A DNA stretch of 64,000 bases. It comes from Hydnum rufescens UP504. Lineage: Eukaryota; Basidiomycota; Agaricomycetes; Cantharellales; Hydnaceae. This document shows positions 1 to 11,188 of the stretch, piece by piece (within the stretch, counting starts at the first letter, position 1; the number at the start of each line of letters is the position of its first letter). The notes under the pieces were generated by a model. The model did not search any database, was not told the origin of the DNA, and saw nothing but the letters and a program-made list of their open reading frames with translations. The position numbers were made by a program, and so were the translations under genes. The DNA lies in contig MU129007.1 of NCBI GenBank assembly GCA_014904985.1, positions 124,001 to 188,000 on the forward strand. Direction: 5' to 3'.

Positions 1-451
1 TATATCCATAAGAAGTAGAAATTGGATGGATAGTCGCGTAGGCGGCTCGGCTCGGTCATCACCTTTTGCATTATTCAAACCTCGCTCCAGTTAAGTTCGA
101 ATTAAGCGCCCATTCCAGCACTCCGGCAGGACGTTCGGGAAGTCCCGTTTTGGCTTTTCCTGGACATTATTTCACATCCCCACCCTCTCCCCCAGATGGA
201 GCATACTCTCGCACACGGGAAGTCAGAAATTCCCTTTTTTGGAATTCCCCAGTATCTTCTTCGAATCCGCTCGGAGATTGTCCAATAGCTTTAAAATATT
301 ACTCATACTGTAGTGCTGGTGTTGAGTCGCTGGGTAACGGAATTATCCCTCAACAAAAGTCCGGCCTATTTTTTTTTACGAGACGACGGATCCAAATTTC
401 CTAGCAACTTCAATACTTGCTTTCATACCCCTGGCTTTTCGCGCTTCCTGG
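1..451. other. 5' flank of OGDH E1 gene
   Basis: I see no protein-coding signal here. The stretch is probably promoter and 5' untranslated sequence of the 2-oxoglutarate dehydrogenase gene that starts at 452. A poly-T stretch lies near 368-377. No TATA box or other defined element could be assigned with confidence. Confidence 0.4.
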
Positions 452-3400
452 ATGTTGCGCAAAGGGGCTCTCTCTCGTCTCTCCCAAGTGGCTCGATGCC
501 GCCCTCCATCTGGTGTTCTCGCCTCAAGGCCGCTCGTGTCATCTGCACCTGCCAATGCAGTCGCAGCGAGCCCATCTCCTAACGATGCTTTTGCGACTGG
601 AAACAATGCGTACTATGCTGAGGAGATGTACCGACGCTGGAGGGAAGATCCCTCCTCTGTACATGCGTCCTGGGACGCCTATTTTTCCGGTCTTGAGACT
701 GGCCTTCCAAGCTCTGAGGCTTTCCGGCCACCACCAGGTTTGATCGACGTTCCCACCCTGCTGATGGGGTACCCACTTTAGATTTTAGAGGTGGTAGAGA
801 TATCGGCGACCATCTCAAGGTTGGTCTATACGTTGCCATCTATGCCGATGTAATGAATTTCTCTCCTTTCTCATTGCAGGTCCAACTTCTCGTCCGGGCG
901 TACCAAGTTCGTGGTCACCATGTCGCCGAACTTGACCCTCTTGGTATGCTCGATGCAGACTTAGAACACGTTGCCCCCGCGGAGCTTGAGCTGAGCCATT
1001 ATGGCTGGACCGGAGCGTGACCTGGACAAAGTTTTTAATCTCGGTCCAGGGATACTCCCCCATTTTGCCAAGGATGGTCGCGCCCAAATGACACTACAGG
1101 AGATTATCGAAACCTGCCGAAGCATATACTGTACGCACAGTCTTAGCCAATGTCATCAACACCTATTTCATCTGCTGCCTAATTCGTGTCTGTAGGCGGG
1201 CACATCGGCATCCAGTATGTTCACATCCCGTTTCGAGACCAATGTGATTGGATCCGAGAAAGGATTGAAATTCCAAGACCTTGGAACTACACCGTCGACG
1301 AGAAACGGATGATCCTCGACCGCCTTATGTGGTCTGAGCTCTTCGAAAATTTCATTGCCAGCAAATACCCAAATGAGAAGCGCTTTGGCCTTGAGGGTTG
1401 CGAAGCCCTTATCCCCGGCATGAAGGCTCTCATTGACCGTTCCGTGGACCAGGGCGTCAAATCCATCGTTATGGGAATGCCACATCGTGGTCGTCTCAAC
1501 GTACTCGCCAACGTCATTCGAAAACCAATCGAGGCTATTCTGAATGAATTCTCCGGGACTGCCGAGGCAGATGACAGTGCTGGTGGCGACGTAAAGTACC
1601 GTGAGTTGCCCGTGGAAGGGGAGTCAATCTCGTCACTAACATTTCCCCAGATCTCGGTGCCAACTATGTGCGACCGACACCGAGTGGGAAAAAAGTCGCA
1701 CTGTCGCTTGTCGCCAATCCATCCCATCTTGAAGCCGAGGATCCCGTGGTTCTCGGAAAGACTCGCGCTCTACAACACTTTGAGAATGATGAAAGGAACA
1801 CAATACAGCCATGGCCGTCCTTCTCCATGGAGATGCTGCATTCGCTGGGCAAGGTGTCGTCTACGAGACGTTAGGGATGCACAGTCTTGCTCAGTACGGT
1901 ACGGGTGGTACCATCCACCTCATTGTCAACAACCAGATCGGATTCACTACTGACCCTCGTTTCGCTCGTTCGACACCATACCCATCTGACATTGCAAAGT
2001 CTATCGATGCCCCAATATTCCACGTCAACGGCGATGATGTCGAGGCCCTCACCTTCGTGTGCCAACTGGCCGCCGACTGGCGTGCCAAGTTCAAGAAGGA
2101 CGTTGTGATTGACATTGTTTGCTACCGCCGCTACGGACATAACGAAACTGACCAGCCCAGCTTCACTCAACCCCGGATGTATAAGGCTATCGACAAGCAA
2201 GTCACACCTCTCAACAAATACATGAGGCAGTTGACAGAAACGGGCGTCTTCTCTCAGAACGACATCGCTGAACACCGAAAATGGGTCTGGGGCATGCTCG
2301 AGAGTGCTGCTGCGGCGAGTAAAGACTATCAACCTTCGAGTAAGGAATGGCTATCATCCGAATGGCCCAACTTCCCCTCGCCCAAGGAGCTCGCAGAGCA
2401 GAACCTCCCTCACCATCCCACAGGGGTGAATGCTGGCATCCTCAGACACATTGGGGACACTATTTCGACCTACCCTACCAACTTCACTCCACATCGTAAC
2501 CTTGCCCGTGTGTTGGCTGCTCGCGGGAAGTCGGTTGCTGAAGGACGGGGCATCGATTGGTCTACGGCAGAAGCTCTCGCCTTCGGTAGTCTTGCTCTCG
2601 AGAAGATCGACGTTCGCCTGTCTGGACAAGACGTCGAGCGTGGTACTTTCAGTCAGCGCCATGCCGTCATTCACGACCAAGAGAATGAACGTCAATATGT
2701 CCCGCTTAATAACCTTGGCAGCGACCAAGCTAGGTTCACTGTCTGCAATTCGTCGCTTTCCGAATATGGCACACTCGGTTTCGAACTCGGATATTCGCTC
2801 GTATCACCCGCTTCCCTCACCGTGTGGGAGGCCCAGTTTGGCGACTTTGCCAACAACGCACAATGTATTATCGACCAGTTCATTGCTGCTGGGGAGCGTA
2901 AGTGGCTCCAGCGCACCGGGCTTGTCCTCAACTTGCCACACGGATATGACGGACAAGGACCGGAGCATTCGAGTGCACGCATTGAGCGCTTCCTGCAACT
3001 CTGTGATGATCATCCCCACATCTTCCCGGCACCCGAGAAGCTGGACAGGCAGCACCAAGATTGTAACATGCAGATCGTCTATCCAAGGTCCGTGGCGTGG
3101 ACGACTCCGGCGTCTCACAACTGATCTTTGTATGAACGATCCAGTACACCTGCCAACTACGTGCGTGCATCAGGTTGTGCCCGCGTGATTACGACTAACA
3201 GAGCATGATATTAGTTCCATGCACTTCGCCGTCAAAATCACCGCGAATTCCGCAAACCGGTGAGCCCTAATAGCGTTGAATTTCGCTGATGCCTCCGACC
3301 CATATCATCTTCACCTTCACCTTCATCTTCAGCTCGTTCTTTTCTTTTCCAAACAACTACTACGCCATCCTCAAGCCAAGTCCGACATAGAGGACATTAC

Positions 3401-4107
3401 TGGTGACACACACTTCGAGCGCTATTTACCTGAACCTTACCAAGCGGATCTCGTTGAGCCTGAAAACATCCGAAGGCACATCTTCTGCACTGGTCCGTCA
3501 TCCAGGCTATTGCCTTGGTATATGAGCATGCGTTTGATGCTTTCCTCTCTCTTCTAGGACAAGTTTACTATGCTCTATTGAAGGAGCGAAGTGACAGGGG
3601 CATCAAGGATGTTGCTATTAGTCGCCTGGAACAGATTTCACCGTTCCCATATGATCTTGTACGTTCCTCTATTATTGCTGCCTTGAGACAATACTAATAT
3701 AGGTTGCGTAGTTGACGCCTCATCTTGACCAATACCCCAATGCTGATTTGCTGTGGTGCCAGGTTCGCATTGCGCTTCCGAAAGGAATATCTGTTGCTGA
3801 GCATCTGATTCGTATCCGCCCTGTAGGAAGAGCCGCTGAATAATGGAGCATGGACCTATGTTGGCCCGCGCATCCAGACCGCCACATCGCAAACTGAACA
3901 TCATCAAGGGAAGTTCCCCAAGTATGCTGGCCGTGGCCCCACGAGCTCGGTTGCAACTGGAAGCAAGGTGAGAATGTTCCATTCAATCACTTCACTGGAT
4001 GGTGAAACGAAACCAATATGAACTGACTGGCGTTTTTCTGTGGCTACGATTAGTTGGCTCACAAGAAGGAGGTTGCGAAGTTCTTGGATGAGGCTTTCGC
4101 TTCGTGA
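452..4107 (+). CDS. KGD1: 2-oxoglutarate dehydrogenase E1 component, mitochondrial
   Basis: This is the thiamine-diphosphate-dependent E1 subunit of the mitochondrial 2-oxoglutarate dehydrogenase complex (TCA cycle), which decarboxylates 2-oxoglutarate and passes succinyl to E2. My exon model is 452-819, 880-1130, 1196-1600, 1651-3087, 3145-3160, 3215-3259, 3333-3492, 3558-3658, 3712-3762, 3827-3967, 4054-4107, about 1009 residues, normal for the family. The N-terminus is Arg-rich and presequence-like ([17 protein letters not shown]). PHRGRLNVL lies near residue 300, the ThDP-binding stretch GDAAFAGQG near 400, then [14 protein letters not shown]; the C-terminus ends FLDEAFAS. Three single-base frame breaks occur: one C short at 756-758, one extra G at 1012-1013, one A short at 1792-1794. 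Correcting these makes the exon sum exactly 3030 nt. I read them as consensus errors, because the rest of this essential gene is intact. The 16-nt exon at 3145 is supported by borders and phase. Confidence 0.95.
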
Positions 4108-6327
4108 TTAATCGTACCTCCCCAACGATGATGAACGGCCCCCCTTGTCGTTGAAGCTTCCCAGTTTCATATTTCTGTAGCGCCAAATGATAATCGTTTC
4201 TTTCAATAACGATTTGTATCTTTGAAGATTCTTTTTCTTTGTTCGTGCCTCATGGTTGATGGTCGATGATGATGTCGGGAGTGTTGCTGATCTGTACGAG
4301 CACATTGGAGAGCACGGCGGTAAAGCCAGAGGACCCTAAAGATGCGTTTGCTGGAATAGGACGTCGTTGCTGAGATCCATGATCTCACCGTCGTTCAACT
4401 TTTGGATCGTGTTGGGGATTTCGGTATTGGTTCGAGGATAGCGAATTCGGGGGAATGAGCAGCGACCGCGAGGTGAACGTCTGTCTACATGTAAGTGCGT
4501 GTGCATATGAAGAACGTTTTTTCTCTTGTTTTAACAGCGGAGAAAGGTTCTTGCCAAGGAGAATCCAGACAGGTTGCATTCAGTCGGAAGTGGCGAATCT
4601 CATCCTCTGATTTGGTACGTTTCACCTTCCTGCGTGGGCGGTAACGTTGTTCGCTAAATCCCTTTGCCACCCCATTTGGCGCCAGAGCGGTACCCGCATA
4701 CAACACATGCATGCGGAAGATTGCAAGAATAGGGCCGCATCATTCATAGGCTCCACTGAAGAGATTCGACCGAAAAGGGGACCGGCTTGGACCCGGGCGA
4801 ACACCAGGACACGAATACCCTCGTTTCGCAGAAGGGGTGACAAAGCTTCTTCTGCCATTTCTGCACTGTGTTGGAAGGAAGTTGAATGTCCACCATGTTG
4901 AGAATGATTCTAAGGGGGAGGACTGAGGGTGTTCGCCACAACAGAAGCGGCCAGACGGCTCCATAGCAAGGAATGCATTGCCTGATATCGCGCGGACGTA
5001 TGTGAGAAATATCCCCTCCCCCAAAGCAATTCACAGTAAAGGAGGGGACGCAGATGGAAGTATCCTTCTTTCGTCTCGTGCGTGCCATGCAGAGCATCCG
5101 AGATTAAGTCTATTCCTATTACCGTGTACGATGAAAAATGGTTCACTGCTTGAGATAAAATTGGCTTGGGGGACTGAAAATTATCATCAGTCTCAAGCAC
5201 AGAAGCGACCAGCGAGCACAGTGACTCGCTCGCCCATGCCAGTATGCTGTTTCGTCCCCTTCTGTGCCCTTCCCCTGACCTGATGGAGACCGAGTCACAG
5301 CCAGCGCCAGAGCGGGAATTATGGCGTCATAAGAAGATATGAGTCGTGGTATCCAGGGAAGAGGACAGATGGAAACTTAAAGGACTAGAGCGACGGGAAA
5401 GGTTACGGCGGAGCCGGACCATCCGCAGGTTCACTGGTCGCTGAGGGGGATCTTTCTCCCCTGCTCGGTTACAGTAGCCGAATGGAGAAGCTGTTGTTGG
5501 AGATAACGAGTCGATTCGGATGTCACCTGACCCGTTTGGTTCTATCTTACACACTCCGGCCTTGGTTCCCCCTCATATATTCACGGTAGATTCATCGTAT
5601 ATGGCTCCCGCTGAATTATACGCCGTCCACCGACACGAGTGTAAATCCAACAGCTGTCCCAGCACTTCCTGGGATGGGAGGATGCATTCCGACGAGTTAA
5701 AGAGCGTGAAGTCCACAGTCCATTGGGACTATGGAGGAGGCACAAGACCCAAGCACCCCTGAGAAGTGCCACAAGAGCGTCACGGAGTCACACAAATTCC
5801 ACGCCACAAAAGAAGTGTTCCCTTAGTAATATTATGCGCCTCTAGCGCCGGGTGATTCGAACGTGTTCTAGCTGTGTTCGTAAGCAATTATCGCTTCACT
5901 GTCGGCTTAGGCACCTTCAGTCAGCGTTCATTGCAGCGATTACCGTTCTGAAATATTGTAGAACAAATTACATTCTTGTTCGGTCAGGGGAACGACCCAC
6001 TGTTTTTAGCCCAGCTTTGTGGCCTGCAACGCTTACATAAGGCTACGGCCTCTGGTTAAACATGAGACGTAACCTTGATTACTGGCTCGACCGAGGAATG
6101 CCTCGGGTGTGCTCATCCGAATCTCCAGCAATTCATACTCTGGAATCTTGATGGGCCTGGTGTGGAATGGGGGGAAGCGGAATCTCACTGACCAATCATG
6201 AAATCATACCTTCGGCCGGCAGCAGACTAAAAGCCGTTATAACTGCTGAGAAGTTCTTCCTCGCTGGACTCTTCTCCAATCAAGACTCTGCTCTTTAGCT
6301 TCCTCCTTCCATCACTGTAAACTGAGC
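4108..6327. other. Intergenic; start of duplicated segment
   Basis: This holds the 3' flank of the OGDH gene and the upstream region of the first reductase gene. No gene is assignable. The part at about 4758-4990 resembles 8812-9010, and 5876-5935 resembles 9051-9100; these are parts of the tandem duplication described separately. Short open frames on the minus strand (for example 4622-4858) share the similarity but have no recognisable product. Confidence 0.4.
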
Positions 6328-8720
6328 ATGGCCTCTAGCAAGACTCAGGTGAGGAGACTGGCAACCTAGCTTGGCTTAGTGATATTATTATCATGTTAAC
6401 CACGGACATCTCTTCACCTGGGACACTTGCTAGCGCGCCGTCGTCGTCCTGGAGAAAGGCAAGACTACTCTTGTTTCCGACAAACCGATTCCACCGGTCA
6501 TACCGCGAGGCGTTCTCGTCAAGATCAAGGCCATCACTCTGAATCCCACCGATTGGAAGGTAATGTTGGCGTCACTCCGTCATTCTTCCTGATGGCTCAT
6601 GCAATTTTCATTTACGGGGTGCTGATTTCATGATATCCATAGCACGTAGACCTGATTCTCAAGCCGGGAGATTCCATTGGTTGTGATTTTGCGGGGGACA
6701 TCGTGGAACTTGGATCCGAGGCGAAGGACAAGGTCCGTAATCATCTTCTACGACGAGCGCGACTATGAAATAGTCTGCTGAGTCTGCACTCAGGGTTTCA
6801 AAGTTGGCGATGCAGTCTCAGGCGTTATCCGTGGCGGGTTCCACCACCCAGACATCGGAGTTTTCCAAGGTGATTGGCTTTCACGACTTGAGGTGTCCGG
6901 GAACTTTTTGATGAACCGGGTCCGTACGCGCTTTAGAATACTTGGTCACCTATCCTGAGCTCGTGCGTTCATGTCCTTGGGTTCACCGGAGGGCACTGCT
7001 TCACTAACACGCACCGATTGGACCACATTAGCTGTGGCACAAACCGGCCAACATTTCATATGTGGATGCAGCAAGCTTGAACGTCGCCGGCGACACCGCA
7101 GTTATGGTACGCACCCACGAACCGGTTGTTATGTTTTCCCGCGTAACATAGAGTGCAGTCGCTCTTCTATGCCCTAGGAGTTCCAAAGTTCTGGGAGCCC
7201 ACCCAACCTTCAACTCCCAGCCCATCTTCAGTCCGTACCATATCTTTCCTGAATCATCGTCGATCTACCTTTTCTGAATGCATTCATTCTCATTGTAGGT
7301 TCTCATCTGGGCCGGCTCCACCTCTGTGGGGCTCTACGCCATCGCTTTCGCCAAGCTCGCCGGCCTGAAAATCGTATCCACCGCATCTCCCCACAACCAC
7401 GCACTCTTGAAAAGCTTGGGCGCGGACGCCGTGTTCGATTATAAGGACCCTGAGGTCGCTCAGAAGATCAAAGATTGGGCGCAGCCATCCGGGGGCCTTA
7501 CTATTGCCTTAGATTGTATTTCCGAGCACGGTGAGTAACACGGCGTTCTGAGTAGAGGCTCGACGGATATGTGGGCATCCAGCTTACATCTTTATTTTTT
7601 TTTTTGGATGATTTCAGGCTCCACGAAGCTGGTGATTGACTCGTTTGGAGGGAATAGCGGCAAGGTCGTCCACATCCGTACGTCATCGCCCCGTCTTTTT
7701 TCCCCACTTCCCTTATCAATGGGAGACAGCTGACTGACTGTTGAAAAACTCCTCGTACGTTTTCCCAATCTTGGCGGCTTTGACAGTTGCTGTGAAACCC
7801 GAGGAAGGATGGCCATCCAACGTCAAACTTGAGCGCTTCCTCCTCTACGACGCTCTCGTGGTCGATAGCAAGGATTTCTGGACCTTGAATGAGTGGTACG
7901 TCGCGCGCTACCGATTGTTGGCCCTCTCGCGTCGTCCCTCCGTCTCGCTCTGCTACTCCTGCCGCTAGAGTCGTGTGATCTCTTAATTCTGACGTACATG
8001 TCTCCCACCAGGCACAAAGTCATCTCTTCATTGGTCGAGAAAGGACAGGTCAAAAACGTGATCCCCACCAAGATCACCCAGGGGATCGAGCAGATTCCTG
8101 AGGGCCTCGATCTTCTGCGACAAGGAAAAGTGTCCGCGCAGAAACTCGCGTACACGGTGTATTGAATGAGTATCGGCGGTGTATGAGCGAGAGGTGGGGG
8201 CATTTCTGATGTGACCCATTTTTTCTTGGCGTTGTATACATGATTGTATGATCTGGGGCGATTTGTGACAAGCTTGTGTACCAAAATATACTTCCAAATC
8301 GTTTTGCTTTCGTGGAATGGGGTAGTGGCGCTTGGCGCCTCAAGACGATACAGTGCGCGCACTCCCTCTCGGTAGCTCTGCTGTCTGCGAGCTGCGTACG
8401 CATTGAAGTGGAGGTTAGGTCTCCTTCGCCTGACCACTCCGCATCCATATTGCCACCAGATAGGCCTAGATATTCTCGAAAGGAAACCGAAGTCCATGGT
8501 CTGCGTCATGAGATTGATCTATTGGTATGTAACGGTACGCCTCTGATTAAAAAATAGAATAGATGACATCACAAATAACGGAGAAATGTCGATCCTATAT
8601 CGGGGCACTGATCCCCACACGGAGAATACTACTACTGGTGTGGAGCAGGGGACATATTTGGCACGAAGATATAAACTGAATCTAGATATATTGCCCCAAT
8701 TTCCAGTCTCGCGGGACATC
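4758..8720. repeat. Segmental tandem duplication, copy A
   Basis: Copy A contains an upstream block (4758-4990), a leader block (about 6170-6327), the first reductase gene (6328-8165) and a tail (8166-8720). Each block has a diverged but colinear partner in copy B at 8812-13625. The tail ends within sequence homologous to the last exon of the HAK transporter: reading minus from 8719 gives an ETGNWG peptide matching the ETGNWG near the transporter C-terminus. Beyond 8720 the similarity stops, which marks a breakpoint. Confidence 0.75.
6328..8165 (+). CDS. Medium-chain dehydrogenase/reductase (quinone/enoyl reductase type), copy A
   Basis: This is a GroES-like zinc-type alcohol dehydrogenase superfamily oxidoreductase, probably NADPH-dependent and acting on an enoyl or quinone substrate; the substrate is unknown. 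Exons: 6328-6348, 6434-6559, 6643-6732, 6794-6869, 6937-6962, 7032-7106, 7159-7230, 7299-7530, 7618-7677, 7787-7895, 8012-8165. They sum to 1041 nt, 346 residues, normal length, with no frame break. Visible features are LNPTDWK in the N-terminal GroES fold, IGCDFAGDIVELG, a Rossmann motif WAGSTSVGLYAIAFAKLAG near residues 165-185, then LGADAVFDYKDP and a C-terminal KVSAQKLAYTVY. No structural zinc-binding Cys cluster is evident, as in the quinone-reductase/trans-enoyl-reductase branch. A paralogue lies at 11189-13026 in the tandem duplication. This copy looks functional. Confidence 0.9.
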
Positions 8721-11188
8721 CATCCAGGGGTGGACAGGTGGATCTAGAGTAGATCGGCGCCGCGAGCCGTGGCGGCAGGGAAAACGTCTATTAGAGGGAT
8801 GCTGACCAGCACGACGAATTCGACTGGAAATAGGACTGGCTTGGACCGTGGCTAACTCCAGGACACGAATAATTTCGAATACATAAGGAGAGAGAATTCT
8901 TCTTCTTCCTGGGGGGGAGACGGAATGTCTGTGATATTGAGAATGTTACACTGAGGACTGAGGGGTTTGCCACAAAATGGGCGGGTGGGTTCCATGGCAG
9001 GGAGTCACGTCAGAGGCAATATTAATCCTGTGAGATCGAATTTGGCCTAGTTTCGTTCATAAGCGATTGTCCCATCCAGCGTCAGCTCAGGCAGTATATA
9101 CAGCTACGCTCGCAGATACAGCTATTCGTGTTGATTACATAATTCACACACAATGTTGGGGACACCCGATCTCCTCTGCAAGGTTTTCTCTACTAGTTGT
9201 TGTCATTTCTTGTATGACAAGCGTGTGGGGTTCGGGAAGAATTGTTTGCTTCTCTACGTATAGCGAGGTGATCTCAAGCAGTGTCTGACCGGCAGGGAAG
9301 GGGCTCTTGAATAGTGGTGGATACTATTCTCCCTCTGGCTTAGATATCCTTGTCCGAGTCCAACTATGATTTGTCTCTGGGGAATGGTGTCCCGAGGCCT
9401 GCCAGTGTCAGTCCTGTATGCAACGGCCGCCCTGTGCTCGAGCTCAACGGTCTATTTGTTCTCTAGCACATCGGACTCTGCACGAGAAGAAGACAACCTC
9501 TATCTGATGGCCCATTCAGTCCACCTTTTCTCTCCATGGTCACGTCATTTTTCGTACCTTTATCACTATCTCTCATGTACCTGCTCCTGGTCGGTCTTGC
9601 TTGGTGACTCCTTGAACTTCAGGGGGGTGATTAGGATGTTTAATGTGTGAGCCAGTTTTCAGCAGGCGAAGGCAGACGGACATCAGGGTTCAGCGAAGGG
9701 TGCTCTCCCCCCGTTCTTATAGGTGATTATGAACTCATTCATGTACAGCCTTTATCAACATGTAATCCTCTGTAACTGCTAATTGCCGCGTTCATACTTC
9801 CTCATTGTCTTCTCCCAATTCTGTGAGACCAGGACTGGTCATTTCCTGCTTCTTAATAGTGGAAGTGCATTGGTTTTGTGTATTATTGTGCTGGAGGCAG
9901 TGGTTCCCCCAGGATCTCACGTTCATTGAGGCCGACAATGATGAAAATGATCGGAAAACACCAGATCAATGTTGCACCATTGGCGATAACACACGAGAGC
10001 TTGCGCCAGGTCTTGTTTTTGATGGGTGATTCACCTCTTTTGAGCAAAAGATCATATGGACAGCATCACTCTCGTTGACCACGTGGTGCGTATTTCTCCT
10101 GTGTACTACATATGTTTCTGAATATGGTGAGAGAACCGTACTTGAGATTTTACACCCTTAGGTTCCAAAGAACTCTCTAGGTGGGAACAGTGCCCAGTCA
10201 CGATACCAGTTGAGTCCCCATGGTCCAGTTCTTTAACATCTGGATGCTCAGTGTCTGCCTTCTTTTTCCACTTGACACATATTGGGATCGGTTCCCGTGA
10301 GGCGTTTTCTAGACTCACATGCATGCAATTTTTGGGGATTTTTGTGATTCATATATAAGAATATGCAATAATATAGCATATTTCGACGAGGCCAAGATCT
10401 ATAACAACACTGCCTTTGTCTCAACCAAAGAAAAAATAAATAAATAAATTTACATAAGCTGGGGTTATTCCTTTGACTGATGGAGATGAATTGAATAAGA
10501 TCACTCTACCGGCATTTGATTATATTTGGGGGATCATGGTGATGCATCAGACCACTGCATCCATCTTGGGTGTCATTCTTTTGCTTCCGAAGCCTCCCGA
10601 AGGGGCAATGAGCCCATGCTTCGCGGGGATGTTGAATTGCGGCGCTTCATTTCCGGTTTTTGCATCCGGATATTGCCCAGTCTGGATTCTCGGTGGTCGA
10701 CTGGAGATGGTAAAGCACTGCCCTTTTCATAATGATACGGACCAAAAGGTTTCTGTGTAGAGCCACACCTGGCCCCACTCGCTGATTTCGAAACGAAATC
10801 CAAGATCGCGGCATGTGCCGAATAATCTGGGGTGGCAGTTCCAGCATCACTGTGACAAGCGCTGTGATGAGGCTAAGCTATGGATAGCGCTTGCCGATTG
10901 GGACGATATCCATTTTCCGTTATTCGGTGATGAAGGTGTCTTCTTGGTTGACGGTTTGCGGACCCAAAATTGGGGCCGAAGTGGAAGCACCCAAGACTTT
11001 TTTTGTCTGTATCGCTAAAAAGGGGTGTAATGCGGGCTGGGGAAGTGCGATGTCACATGAAATCACATGGTCGGCCGCGGGAATAGAATAAAGGTCGCCA
11101 ACTTGCGAAGAAGTCTTCCTCGACTGGACTCCTCCCCAGTCAAGACCCCACCCTTTAGCTTTCTCCTTCCCATTACCGTGAACCTAGC
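8166..11188. other. Intergenic between the two reductase copies
   Basis: 8166-8720 is the tail of copy A. 8812-9100 resembles 4758-4990 plus 5876-5935. About 9105-11035 has no counterpart in copy A, so it is extra DNA in copy B or was lost from A. It includes an AT-rich patch (10340-10450, with repeated AAAT near 10434-10449). Its open frames, such as 9366-9650 and 10473-10760, show no family I recognise and no supporting splice structure. From about 11040 the sequence again matches the leader of copy A (about 6170). Confidence 0.4.

Noticed and set aside
452..4107. OGDH E1 as a pseudogene because of three frame breaks
   Set aside because: All motifs, splice sites and phases are intact; correcting three single bases gives exactly 1010 codons. 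The same type of lesion hits many unrelated genes in the window.
9366..9650. A 94-codon open frame in copy B-specific DNA as a transposon gene
   Set aside because: No catalytic motif, no terminal repeats seen, and codon composition unlike the neighbouring genes.
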